NCBI GenBank assembly: GCA_903928955.1
Contig: CAIYTD010000286.1
Coordinates: 1 to 9,244 of the forward strand
Origin: Oligoflexia bacterium
Lineage (GTDB): Bacteria > Bdellovibrionota > UBA1018
Length of the DNA stretch: 9,244 nt
Reading direction: 5' to 3'
Below, piece by piece: positions 1 through 6,150 of this stretch. Made by a program: the position numbers and the translations under genes. Position 1 is the first letter of the stretch, and every line of letters begins with the position of its first letter. The notes beneath the pieces were generated by a model. It was not told the origin of the DNA. It did no database searches and saw nothing but the letters and a program-made list of their open reading frames with translations.

Positions 1-1
1 A

Positions 2-1366
2 TCAAAATCTTGCAGCTTGTCTGATTTACTAAAAAAAGAAAATACCTTTAAGGCTCCCGATGACATTCTTCTAGATTGTCCTCATAACCAAGGAAAAACT
101 AATAGCTGTTCTTTTCATGCTGCTACAGCACTTCTTACAGCATACTACAAATCAACACTTCCATCTAATCAAAGAAAAGGACAAAACAACCTAGATGTGC
201 TTAGCACGATAGTTAAATTGAATGCAAAATTAGATGAAAAGCGCCTTTTCTATTCTGTTTTAATGGATATAAAAAATAAAATCGAAAATCTACCAGAGCA
301 TTGCGGTCTAACTATCTCCGACGTTCACAAAGCCATCCAAAATGATTGCTCTCTATCTAAAACGAACGTTTTAAGCCCAATGGCATCAGAGACATTAGAA
401 AATACTCTTGAATCTCTCACTAGCCAGGTTACAACCTGTAAAAGTTTAAAAGGTCATAATGTTCCTAAGTTTAATATAAGCTTGATATCAAAACTAAATA
501 GTAAAAATGAAGTCACGAATAAAATAGTCGACTATTTCAGAAAAAGTCAAGCCAACCCACTCCTCCCGTTAGGTTTATCTATATGTATTGCAGATCCTTG
601 TGAAGATAACGGACACGCAGTCGTAGCTACAGGTATAAAAGAAACAATATGTAGTAATGGCGAAACCAATTATTCAATTATGTTACAGAATTCTTGGGAA
701 GGTAAAGAAAATGGTCCATTTGATCTTAGTGCAATAATTAATGGGATGATGAAAATTAATATGGAAATAATAGAAATTAAGCCTTGTGGCGGTACTCATC
801 TAGCATGCTTAGATCATCTAGAAAATGAAGGAGACCCGAAATCTTTGGCTGCACATTATTACTTATATACTAGAAATCAAAATGCCTTAAAGAACCTTCT
901 TGAGAAATACCCAGAAAATATAAACGTTAAAACTAGAAACGAAGAAACTCCGCTTTTAGTTGCTATTAATGATAATCTTGATGAAATTTCTAAATATATT
1001 ATTGCACATCCTAAAGCAGATATAAATGCCTACAACTTAGACGGAATATCTCCACTTTGGGTGGCTGCATCAATGGGGAAAAAAGATATTGTTGAACTAC
1101 TTATTCAAAATAAAGCTATTATTGATAAGGAAGATAATGAAAAAATTACTCCACTCGGAGTTGCTGTAGAGAATGGATACGCAGAAACTGTAAAGTTCCT
1201 TCTTGAACATGGTGCAGACATCAACTCTAAAATAAATGGAAATGATCTACTTTCGGTTGCTAGAGAATATAAATATATTGAAGTAATTGAAATATTAGAA
1301 AAGAAATTATCTGAACATGAACAAAAAACTTTCCCTCCCGCTCCCTCCGCTTCAGCACCCTATTAA
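2..1366 (+). CDS. Papain-like cysteine protease with C-terminal ankyrin repeats (5'-partial)
   Basis: The frame is open to the left edge with no in-frame stop, so the true start may lie outside the window. A TTG at 17 is the first in-window start but has no ribosome site. Residues below count from that TTG. Seen: NQGKTNSC (24-31) places Gln25 six residues before Cys31, the same spacing as papain Gln19 and Cys25. NGHAVVATG gives His200, and LQNSWEG gives Asn225, matching papain's His and its Asn-Ser-Trp motif. About five ankyrin repeats follow (roughly 275-431, e.g. TPLGVAVENGYAETVKFLLE), then a short Pro/Ala/Ser-rich tail. Known: papain-family enzymes cut peptide bonds through Cys-His-Asn, with Gln forming the oxyanion hole; ankyrin repeats bind proteins. 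Inferred: a protease whose targets are selected by its ankyrin domain, possibly a secreted effector. No secretion signal is visible, because the N-terminus may be missing. The region is visibly more AT-rich than 5085-7680. Protease assignment is moderately sure and ankyrin assignment strong. Confidence 0.8.
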   Translation, partial: SKSCSLSDLLKKENTFKAPDDILLDCPHNQGKTNSCSFHAATALLTAYYKSTLPSNQRKGQNNLDVLSTIVKLNAKLDEKRLFYSVLMDIKNKIENLPEHCGLTISDVHKAIQNDCSLSKTNVLSPMASETLENTLESLTSQVTTCKSLKGHNVPKFNISLISKLNSKNEVTNKIVDYFRKSQANPLLPLGLSICIADPCEDNGHAVVATGIKETICSNGETNYSIMLQNSWEGKENGPFDLSAIINGMMKINMEIIEIKPCGGTHLACLDHLENEGDPKSLAAHYYLYTRNQNALKNLLEKYPENINVKTRNEETPLLVAINDNLDEISKYIIAHPKADINAYNLDGISPLWVAASMGKKDIVELLIQNKAIIDKEDNEKITPLGVAVENGYAETVKFLLEHGADINSKINGNDLLSVAREYKYIEVIEILEKKLSEHEQKTFPPAPSASAPY

Positions 1367-1446
1367 GACATTTAACCTTATGTATCTGCCAAAATATCTC
1401 TAGAATTTAGGAAAACTTCCTTTCCAAAAAGGACTCTATTTCTGCA

Positions 1447-3249
1447 TTATTTCGATTTAGAATTCACCCGCATCAGAGGCTTCATGGTTTTCATGAATTC
1501 TTTAAATTTCAAAAAAGCCTTCAAGTCTTCTTCAGATAAATGAGATAAATCATCAGATACTGACGCATCAGCTACTTCAGTCTGAGTGCTGTTATCTTGC
1601 TTTTTTGTATTGGAACTAACTACTGTTCTAGAAAAGACATTTTTATAATCAAAACTATCCAAAGATCTTTGATTTTTTCGATGGATCACGAGCTGATTGA
1701 TAACTTTTTCAAGCCCACCTACTCCATCCGACCTTTCATGATCATAGGGAACAATGGTATCTCTCACATAGTTTGAATCTTCTGCAGTCACTTCGTAACC
1801 ACGAGCGAGTGAAATATTCTTTAGAAATTTATCCACGCCCACCTTTTTTCGCCGTTCCAAATCTAATTTTTTATATTCAATAATTGAAAATCTTCGATTC
1901 ATTGCATCAATATGACTGGGATCTGCGCCAAGCCGACGCAGGAGTGGACCATTCCCAGCGCCTACTACAATCAGAGGGGAAGTATCAATCTCAATTCCTG
2001 TCCCTTGATCTTTAAAAATACTTCCAGAGAGCAAGGGCTTAAACAAGTGTTCAAAACTCTCTCCATGAAGCGTCGAATTAAAAAGGTGATCCATCTCATC
2101 AATAAAGAGCACTCCATTGAGATAAGTTTTTCCGTCTGATGACTGAGATTGAACCAGGCATTCCAATAATTTTCCTAACTTCAGTCTCACATTAGAATCC
2201 GAGTATCCAGAGTATCCAGAAAAATCCTTGGGAGTTAAGCTGGAAGCTTCAATCTTACAAAAGGGCAAATCAAAAACCTTTGCAAATGCTTCAGAAGAAT
2301 CAGTTTTTCCTGTACCACCAGGACCTATCAGATAAAGATTAGTCCGATCCCTATGTTTCGAACCGAGCGGTAATTGAGAATTTGCAATAACTCTTTCAAT
2401 TTGATCATTAAAAAAAGCAACAACGGCTGGGTCAAACGTGTCTTTAAAAAATTCCTTGAGTTTTTCCTGACCTTCTGAAGGTGTAAGATTTAATGGTTTA
2501 GTACGCAGTGGAAAATTTAAAATCGCATCCACGTATGCCATCGCCCAAGAAGGTAATTTTTTCGGAGTATTACAATCAATAATTCGAGAATCACAAACAC
2601 ACCAAGAACGATGTTTATTTAATATAATTTTATTTAATCCCTGAATCACCTCTGACACAACAGAATACTTTACTTCCACTTCTGCGGGACTCCCTGAACT
2701 CAACTCTTTTAAAAGCTCAAACTTCAATTCCAGCTGATCCCTGTGGTTCATCAAGATCACTTCTTCGGGATCTAATCCCCAATAGGTAATGGAAGACCAA
2801 AGTTGAAACGTATTCAAATCTGCAAAGTCTTTCACTGGTTTAAAAAAAGCTGCACCTAAATAACCCATGGTAGGTGCAGCCATTGCAGTAGCTGCAATAA
2901 AATAATTTCGATTTTCCAAAAAAGAACCGCTTGCTTTGTTCTTAGAAGAATCGTCATCTGTACTTTTCACCCCTGAAAAAGAGGAAATAGCTGCTGAAAC
3001 AGGCTCCTTCCACTGAGAAGCAACCCATAAAGCACTACAACTAGCTCCCGCAGCCAGAGTTAAATTTTTGGCAGCAGCTCTTCCCGTTGAAAAACATTCC
3101 CATCTTTTTTTCTTCCAAAAAGATTTTTCGATTGCTGCTATCTGATCATCTAGTTCGTCTGCAATCGCGTAAAAAGAAACCCCTAATGGGAATACAAAAC
3201 ATATTAAACTTAGTAAGTTTAATGAAATTTTCTTTTTAAATGAAAACAT
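1447..3249 (-). CDS. AAA+ ATPase with N-terminal signal peptide/membrane segment
   Basis: A 600-residue protein. Seen: a basic N-terminus (KKK at 5-7) and a hydrophobic stretch at about 9-29 ending in YAIA-DE, which fits either a signal peptide with an AxA-type site or a membrane anchor. Two further hydrophobic stretches lie at about 58-80 (weaker) and 116-136 (stronger). The AAA+ module has Walker A GPGGTGKT (309-316), Walker B LFIDE (381-385), a pore-loop-like FSGYSGYS (343-350), sensor-1 Asn433 in VVGAGNGP, and an arginine-finger candidate NRRF (451-454). The sensor-2 region GVGGLEKVINQL (509-520) resembles the Clp/Lon type but lacks the usual Arg. Cys217, Cys219 and Cys226 form a small cluster before the ATPase. 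The C-terminus is charged, with a helical tail (about 570-590). Known: such modules unfold or remodel proteins using ATP. The substrate is unknown. It lies 44 bp after uvrC on the same strand and converges with the protease-ankyrin gene. The ATG has no Shine-Dalgarno sequence. Confidence 0.85.
   Translation of the reverse strand: MFSFKKKISLNLLSLICFVFPLGVSFYAIADELDDQIAAIEKSFWKKKRWECFSTGRAAAKNLTLAAGASCSALWVASQWKEPVSAAISSFSGVKSTDDDSSKNKASGSFLENRNYFIAATAMAAPTMGYLGAAFFKPVKDFADLNTFQLWSSITYWGLDPEEVILMNHRDQLELKFELLKELSSGSPAEVEVKYSVVSEVIQGLNKIILNKHRSWCVCDSRIIDCNTPKKLPSWAMAYVDAILNFPLRTKPLNLTPSEGQEKLKEFFKDTFDPAVVAFFNDQIERVIANSQLPLGSKHRDRTNLYLIGPGGTGKTDSSEAFAKVFDLPFCKIEASSLTPKDFSGYSGYSDSNVRLKLGKLLECLVQSQSSDGKTYLNGVLFIDEMDHLFNSTLHGESFEHLFKPLLSGSIFKDQGTGIEIDTSPLIVVGAGNGPLLRRLGADPSHIDAMNRRFSIIEYKKLDLERRKKVGVDKFLKNISLARGYEVTAEDSNYVRDTIVPYDHERSDGVGGLEKVINQLVIHRKNQRSLDSFDYKNVFSRTVVSSNTKKQDNSTQTEVADASVSDDLSHLSEEDLKAFLKFKEFMKTMKPLMRVNSKSK
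2203..2220 (-). repeat. 9-bp perfect tandem duplication in the AAA+ pore-loop region
   Basis: GTATCCAGA occurs twice head-to-tail on the plus strand (2203-2211 and 2212-2220). On the coding strand it is an in-frame duplication of Ser-Gly-Tyr (residues 344-349). The segment lies between Walker A and Walker B, where hexameric AAA+ proteins carry the aromatic substrate-gripping pore loop, so the duplication doubles an aromatic residue there. Confidence 0.7.
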
Positions 3250-3255
3250 CCGCTA

Positions 3256-3283
3256 CTAATACTACATTTAATGAATAAGTCAA
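3256..3283 (-). promoter_or_regulatory. Candidate promoter for the AAA+ ATPase gene (leaderless geometry)
   Basis: On the minus strand, TTGACT (complement of 3278-3283) is followed after 16 bases by TATTAG (complement of 3256-3261). The -35 matches consensus at 5 of 6 bases and the -10 at 4 of 6. With standard spacing, transcription would begin at about 3249, which is the A of the ATG. No Shine-Dalgarno sequence precedes that ATG, which is consistent with a leaderless message. The gene could instead be read through from uvrC. The region is AT-rich, so chance matches are possible. Confidence 0.35.
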
Positions 3284-3293
3284 ATTCTTACAT

Positions 3294-5033
3294 TCAGCCT
3301 AAAGATCGCTTCGAGCGTAAAAGTCTATGATAAGCAATTGCAAAACGCTGCGCTTCATCTCTGACATGAGTTAAAAGTTTATAAGCACCTGTATGAGGAA
3401 GGAGTGGGATGGGATTTTTTCTATTCGGTATAAATATTCGCTCGAAGGAGGATTTAATCTCCGATGATTGAAAATCACTTTCGACTCGAGCTTTAGCCAG
3501 ACCCACTACCCCAACCCCTTGAATAGAAAGTTCCTCTAAAATAGTGACCGCTTGAGAGAGCTGCCCCTTTCCTCCATCCACTACTACTAAATCGGGCAGT
3601 TCCTCATCTGCTTTTGAAAACCGGCGACCCAGAACTTCTTTCATCATCGCAAAATCATTTGCTCCTTCCACAGTCCTGATTTTATATCTTCTATATAAAT
3701 TTTTATCCGGGGCTCCATCAATAAAGACGATGCGCGATGCAACAGCATCCTGACCTAGGATATTAGAAATGTCATAACATTCAATCCGATGTGGAAATTT
3801 TTGTAAATGCAGGCGTTCCTGAACTTCCTCCAATGCAGGGCTCCCATGTCCATGCACCTTTTTTTGACTTTGCTCCAGGGCATACTCCGCATTCACCCGT
3901 GCAACATTCAAAAGTTGCTGATCGACCGTGGACTCAGAAAGTTTGATCCTCACTCCCCATGTTTTTTCCAGAAGTTCAAAATCCTCAGGAAGCGCCGGCA
4001 ACAAGACCTCATCCGAAGACGGCTCTTTCCAAGGTATTTCTGGGTCCATTTGAGCTTTTTCCTCCGAGAGCTTTTGAGTGAGATAATATTGAGATAGAAA
4101 ATCCGCTAAAAGCTCTTTCTCTAAAAGAGTAGAATCGGTGTTTTGGAGAGAGTAATGCTGAACGGACGTCAAGCGCCCCCCCCGGATCTTGAGAAGTGTC
4201 CCATAAGCATCGATTCCTTGACGAGCCATTCCCATCACATCCCGATTTCTTTGCGATCCTGCTTCAACGACTCCCTGCGTTTGAGTAATTAGCTCAAGAT
4301 TACGCATTTGATCGCGGTATTGAGCAGCAACCTCAAACTCTTCTCGTTCTGCAGAATCTTCCATTCCTCTCTGGAGGGACTCCATCAAAATTCTAGCTTT
4401 TCCCTCTAGAACACTAATGGCACTTTGAATCGATTCTAGGTACCCTGCAGTCTCTATCAGACCAACACACGGAGCTGTACACCTCCCCATTTGGTGGAGA
4501 ATGCAAGGTCGACTCCGGTGACGAAACGCATTGTCTGAGCAGTCTCTTAAATGAAAACACTCATTTAAGAGCTGCATCACCTGCCGAGCAGATGCCGCTG
4601 AAGGAAATGGCCCAAAATACCGGGCCCCATCCCGTAACACTCTACGTGTCCATTCTATTTTAGGGTAGGCATCATGAACTTGAATTTTCAAATAAGGATA
4701 AGCTTTATCATCTTTCAGCCTCACATTAAATTTTGGCTTATGTTTTTTGATGAGAGTCGCTTCCAGAATTAATGCCTCAGCTTCTGTTTCAGTCAGAATT
4801 AATTCAAATCGCTGGACTCGGCTCACCCACATCTCCGTCCGAGGGATGTCATGAACAGCAGCCTGAAAATAAGTCATAAGCCGATTCTTTAAATTTTTTG
4901 CTTTACCCACGTAAAGGATGCAACCCTCGAAATCCTTCATTAAATAGACTCCAGGAGAGGTTACCGACTGCTTGGCTTGCTCTAATAAAATCGAACGATG
5001 AGGAATAGACGGTTTCGGTGCTTGATTTTCCAT
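3294..5033 (-). CDS. uvrC: UvrC, excinuclease ABC subunit C (HhH-less, catalytic His replaced)
   Basis: UvrC makes the two incisions around a lesion that UvrA and UvrB have marked for nucleotide excision repair. Seen in order (579 aa): the N-terminal GIY-YIG nuclease (GVYLMKD 28-34, ILYVGKAKNLKNRL 39-52, EALILE 86-91) for the 3' cut; four cysteines C165, C177, C185 and C189 with the 12/8/4 spacing of the E. coli UvrC iron-sulfur site; a UVR motif for UvrB contact (about 228-250); and the RNase H-like nuclease for the 5' cut, with Asp421 (ECYDIS), Asp460 (GANDFAMM) and Asp486 (VVDGGKGQL), equivalent to E. coli D399, D438 and D466. The E. coli H538 position is Gln562 here (RDEAQRF). The protein ends at HRLLRSKRSLG, just where the (HhH)2 DNA-binding domain normally begins; E. 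coli UvrC has 610 residues. The ATG at 5033 fits the family N-terminus but has no clear ribosome site. An 8-G run lies at codons 284-286. Confidence 0.96.
   Translation of the reverse strand: MENQAPKPSIPHRSILLEQAKQSVTSPGVYLMKDFEGCILYVGKAKNLKNRLMTYFQAAVHDIPRTEMWVSRVQRFELILTETEAEALILEATLIKKHKPKFNVRLKDDKAYPYLKIQVHDAYPKIEWTRRVLRDGARYFGPFPSAASARQVMQLLNECFHLRDCSDNAFRHRSRPCILHQMGRCTAPCVGLIETAGYLESIQSAISVLEGKARILMESLQRGMEDSAEREEFEVAAQYRDQMRNLELITQTQGVVEAGSQRNRDVMGMARQGIDAYGTLLKIRGGRLTSVQHYSLQNTDSTLLEKELLADFLSQYYLTQKLSEEKAQMDPEIPWKEPSSDEVLLPALPEDFELLEKTWGVRIKLSESTVDQQLLNVARVNAEYALEQSQKKVHGHGSPALEEVQERLHLQKFPHRIECYDISNILGQDAVASRIVFIDGAPDKNLYRRYKIRTVEGANDFAMMKEVLGRRFSKADEELPDLVVVDGGKGQLSQAVTILEELSIQGVGVVGLAKARVESDFQSSEIKSSFERIFIPNRKNPIPLLPHTGAYKLLTHVRDEAQRFAIAYHRLLRSKRSLG
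4176..4183. repeat. Homopolymer run of eight C (G on coding strand) inside uvrC
   Basis: Eight consecutive C on the plus strand read as G8 in the coding strand of uvrC, spanning codons 284-286 (Arg-Gly-Gly), between the UVR motif and the RNase H-like nuclease. Runs of this length can slip during replication or cause sequencing errors. A gain or loss of one base would frameshift the protein before its second nuclease. Confidence 0.9.
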
Positions 5034-5049
5034 CGGAGTACACTATAAC
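5022..5049 (+). promoter_or_regulatory. Candidate promoter for the three-gene operon
   Basis: TTGATT (5022-5027) and TATAAC (5044-5049) are separated by 16 bases, matching the -35 at 4 of 6 and the -10 at 5 of 6. The predicted start of transcription is near 5056, giving a leader of about 29 bases that holds the AAGGAG ribosome site. The -35 lies within the first codons of uvrC, and the -10 overlaps the uvrC -10 on the other strand. Confidence 0.45.
5042..5047 (-). promoter_or_regulatory. Candidate -10 element for uvrC
   Basis: The complement reads TATAGT, matching the -10 consensus at 5 of 6 bases. Transcription would start near 5035, only about two bases before the uvrC ATG at 5033, which has no Shine-Dalgarno sequence. 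No good -35 is visible on this strand. It overlaps the -10 of the divergent plus-strand promoter. Confidence 0.35.
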
Positions 5050-5070
5050 CACAAAGGAGGTCATCTACTT

Positions 5071-5076
5071 AAGGAG
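5071..5076 (+). promoter_or_regulatory. Ribosome binding site deciding the start at 5085
   Basis: AAGGAG lies 8 bases before the ATG at 5085. It is the only clear Shine-Dalgarno sequence in front of a gene in this window. A second AAAGGAGG at 5053-5060 lies too far upstream to serve this start and has no start codon of its own. Confidence 0.85.
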
Positions 5077-5084
5077 AATATTGA

Positions 5085-5510
5085 ATGGCTCGTACGTCCG
5101 TTGCCAACGAAGCGCCTGCCTATTGCACAAGCTGCAAAATGGATTTGAATCATGTTATCGTCGCTATGAAAGGCGAAAGAATCGCCAAGGTACAGTGCCT
5201 CACTTGCAAAAAAGAGCATTTGTACCGAGCCCCTAAAGGTGCCACTGAGCCCAAGGCCCCTAAAGCGAAGAAAGCTGATACAGAGGAAACCAATCATTCG
5301 ATTGAGGTGGAATGGGAAAAGCTGATGTCTGCTCATCGAGATATCCCGATTAAAACTTACTCCACTCGAGGACAATTTAACTTGGGAGACAAGCTCAGTC
5401 ATCCGACTTTTGGAGATGGGATTGTAGGAAAGTTGATTTATCCCAATAAACTGGAGGTCATCTTTCGTACAGACGTGAAAGTTTTGATTCACGGTGGCCC
5501 CTTAGGATGA
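5085..5510 (+). CDS. Zinc-ribbon/Tudor-like small protein (putative RNA polymerase or nucleic acid binder)
   Basis: A 141-residue cytoplasmic protein with no signal or membrane segment. Seen: a zinc-ribbon-like N-terminus with CTSC (14-17) and CLTC (38-41), two CxxC pairs 20 residues apart; a Lys/Ala/Pro-rich flexible linker (about 49-66); and a C-terminal SHPTFGDGIVGKLIYPNKLEVIF (105-127). The HPxFGxGxV signature is the one seen in the Tudor-like C-terminal tail of PcrA/UvrD helicases. Known: in PcrA that tail contacts RNA polymerase. Inferred: this protein may dock on RNA polymerase or a nucleic acid and act in transcription or repair, suggested also by its divergent position to uvrC. The product is not one I can name. 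It is the first gene of a tight operon: its TGA overlaps the next ATG in ATGA (5507-5510). The start is fixed by a strong AAGGAG. Confidence 0.8.
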   Translation: MARTSVANEAPAYCTSCKMDLNHVIVAMKGERIAKVQCLTCKKEHLYRAPKGATEPKAPKAKKADTEETNHSIEVEWEKLMSAHRDIPIKTYSTRGQFNLGDKLSHPTFGDGIVGKLIYPNKLEVIFRTDVKVLIHGGPLG

Positions 5511-6148
5511 AAGAAACACTCAAAGCAGCGTTCGTTCTTTTAGGTTGTACCATCAGCCTAGTCTCCTGTTCGACTGCAAAAAGAAAAGGAGAACTTGACC
5601 TTTCTGCTTTGAGAGGAAAGAAGGTAGCCCTGGTATCTACTGAAGGTGAGCCAACAGCCAAAAGCATTATGGAGGTTGCGCTTGTCAATCAGCTGATTCA
5701 ACAGGGCACTTTCATTTTATTACCTAAACTTGATCTAGAGAAGGCACGATCTGCTCCAGATATCCAGCCCACAGACTACCGCCAAATCGCACAGAGAGCA
5801 GGAGCTGACTATGCCTTGCGGATCAAAGTCATGGAATTTGAAGCAGAAACTAAAAAAGGTTACTCGACTGAAAAGATCTACGATAGCGAAATTGCTGCTG
5901 AGCAAGGCACGGATGGTCAGGTAGAGCGTGTTTTTAAGACAGAAGCATTAGAAGGGCACGTTCAATTTGAGCTCAAATTTACCGCTGTAGCCGACTCAAG
6001 CACACAATCAGGAATAGCCGAAGCACAGGAGCGAGTCGAGGCAAGTGAGAAAAATTCTGCCATTCACCTCCCCCTGAAATTAAGATTTTTAGAAACTCTT
6101 TCAAACAAAGCTTTTCGAGAATTTTTTAATCGGTATAATCAAACGTAA
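5507..6148 (+). CDS. Outer-membrane-type lipoprotein with CsgG/LpoB-like domain
   Basis: A 213-residue protein. Seen: a short basic start, a hydrophobic stretch (8-20) and a lipobox LVSC with Cys21; residue +2 is Ser, which by the E. coli Lol rule favours the outer membrane. LLGC at 11-14 is a poorer alternative because its hydrophobic stretch is too short. The mature part begins with an alternating beta-alpha pattern: KKVALVSTEG (38-47), a helix AKSIMEVALVNQLIQQG (51-67), strand TFILLPKLDLEK (68-79), then helix and strand AQRAGADYALRIKVMEF (95-111). This resembles the CsgG/LpoB/FlgO group of periplasmic lipoproteins. A charged segment with amphipathic strands follows (about 120-180). The fold call is by pattern, not by search. 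It is translationally coupled to the preceding gene (ATGA overlap, weak ribosome site) and lies 2 bp before the adenylating enzyme, so co-transcription is likely. Role unknown. Confidence 0.8.
   Translation: MKETLKAAFVLLGCTISLVSCSTAKRKGELDLSALRGKKVALVSTEGEPTAKSIMEVALVNQLIQQGTFILLPKLDLEKARSAPDIQPTDYRQIAQRAGADYALRIKVMEFEAETKKGYSTEKIYDSEIAAEQGTDGQVERVFKTEALEGHVQFELKFTAVADSSTQSGIAEAQERVEASEKNSAIHLPLKLRFLETLSNKAFREFFNRYNQT
6134..6139 (+). promoter_or_regulatory. Perfect -10 hexamer just before the adenylating enzyme gene
   Basis: TATAAT is an exact consensus -10 inside the last codons of the lipoprotein gene. A start of transcription near 6146 would leave about 5 bases before the ATG at 6151, which lacks a Shine-Dalgarno sequence. 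The -35 is poor, and the hexamer also simply encodes Tyr-Asn, so it may be coincidence. Confidence 0.25.
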
Positions 6149-6150
6149 AT

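Noticed and set aside
2..16. Ser-Lys-Ser-Cys at the left edge as a lipobox
   Set aside because: Lys at -2 and no visible hydrophobic stretch; too little sequence remains to judge.
1409..1432. Possible bidirectional terminator between the convergent genes
   Set aside because: Only 5-bp stems (AGGAA/TTCCT, GGAAA/TTTCC, CCTTT/AAAGG) that exclude each other, low GC, and no clean T-run after them on either strand.
5053..5060. AAAGGAGG as a ribosome site for another small gene
   Set aside because: No start codon at a suitable distance; the next usable start belongs to the gene at 5085, which has its own AAGGAG.
5061..5492. Antisense open frame opposite the zinc-ribbon gene
   Set aside because: Opposite a gene with CxxC motifs, a strong ribosome site and operon coupling; its own sequence shows no domain.
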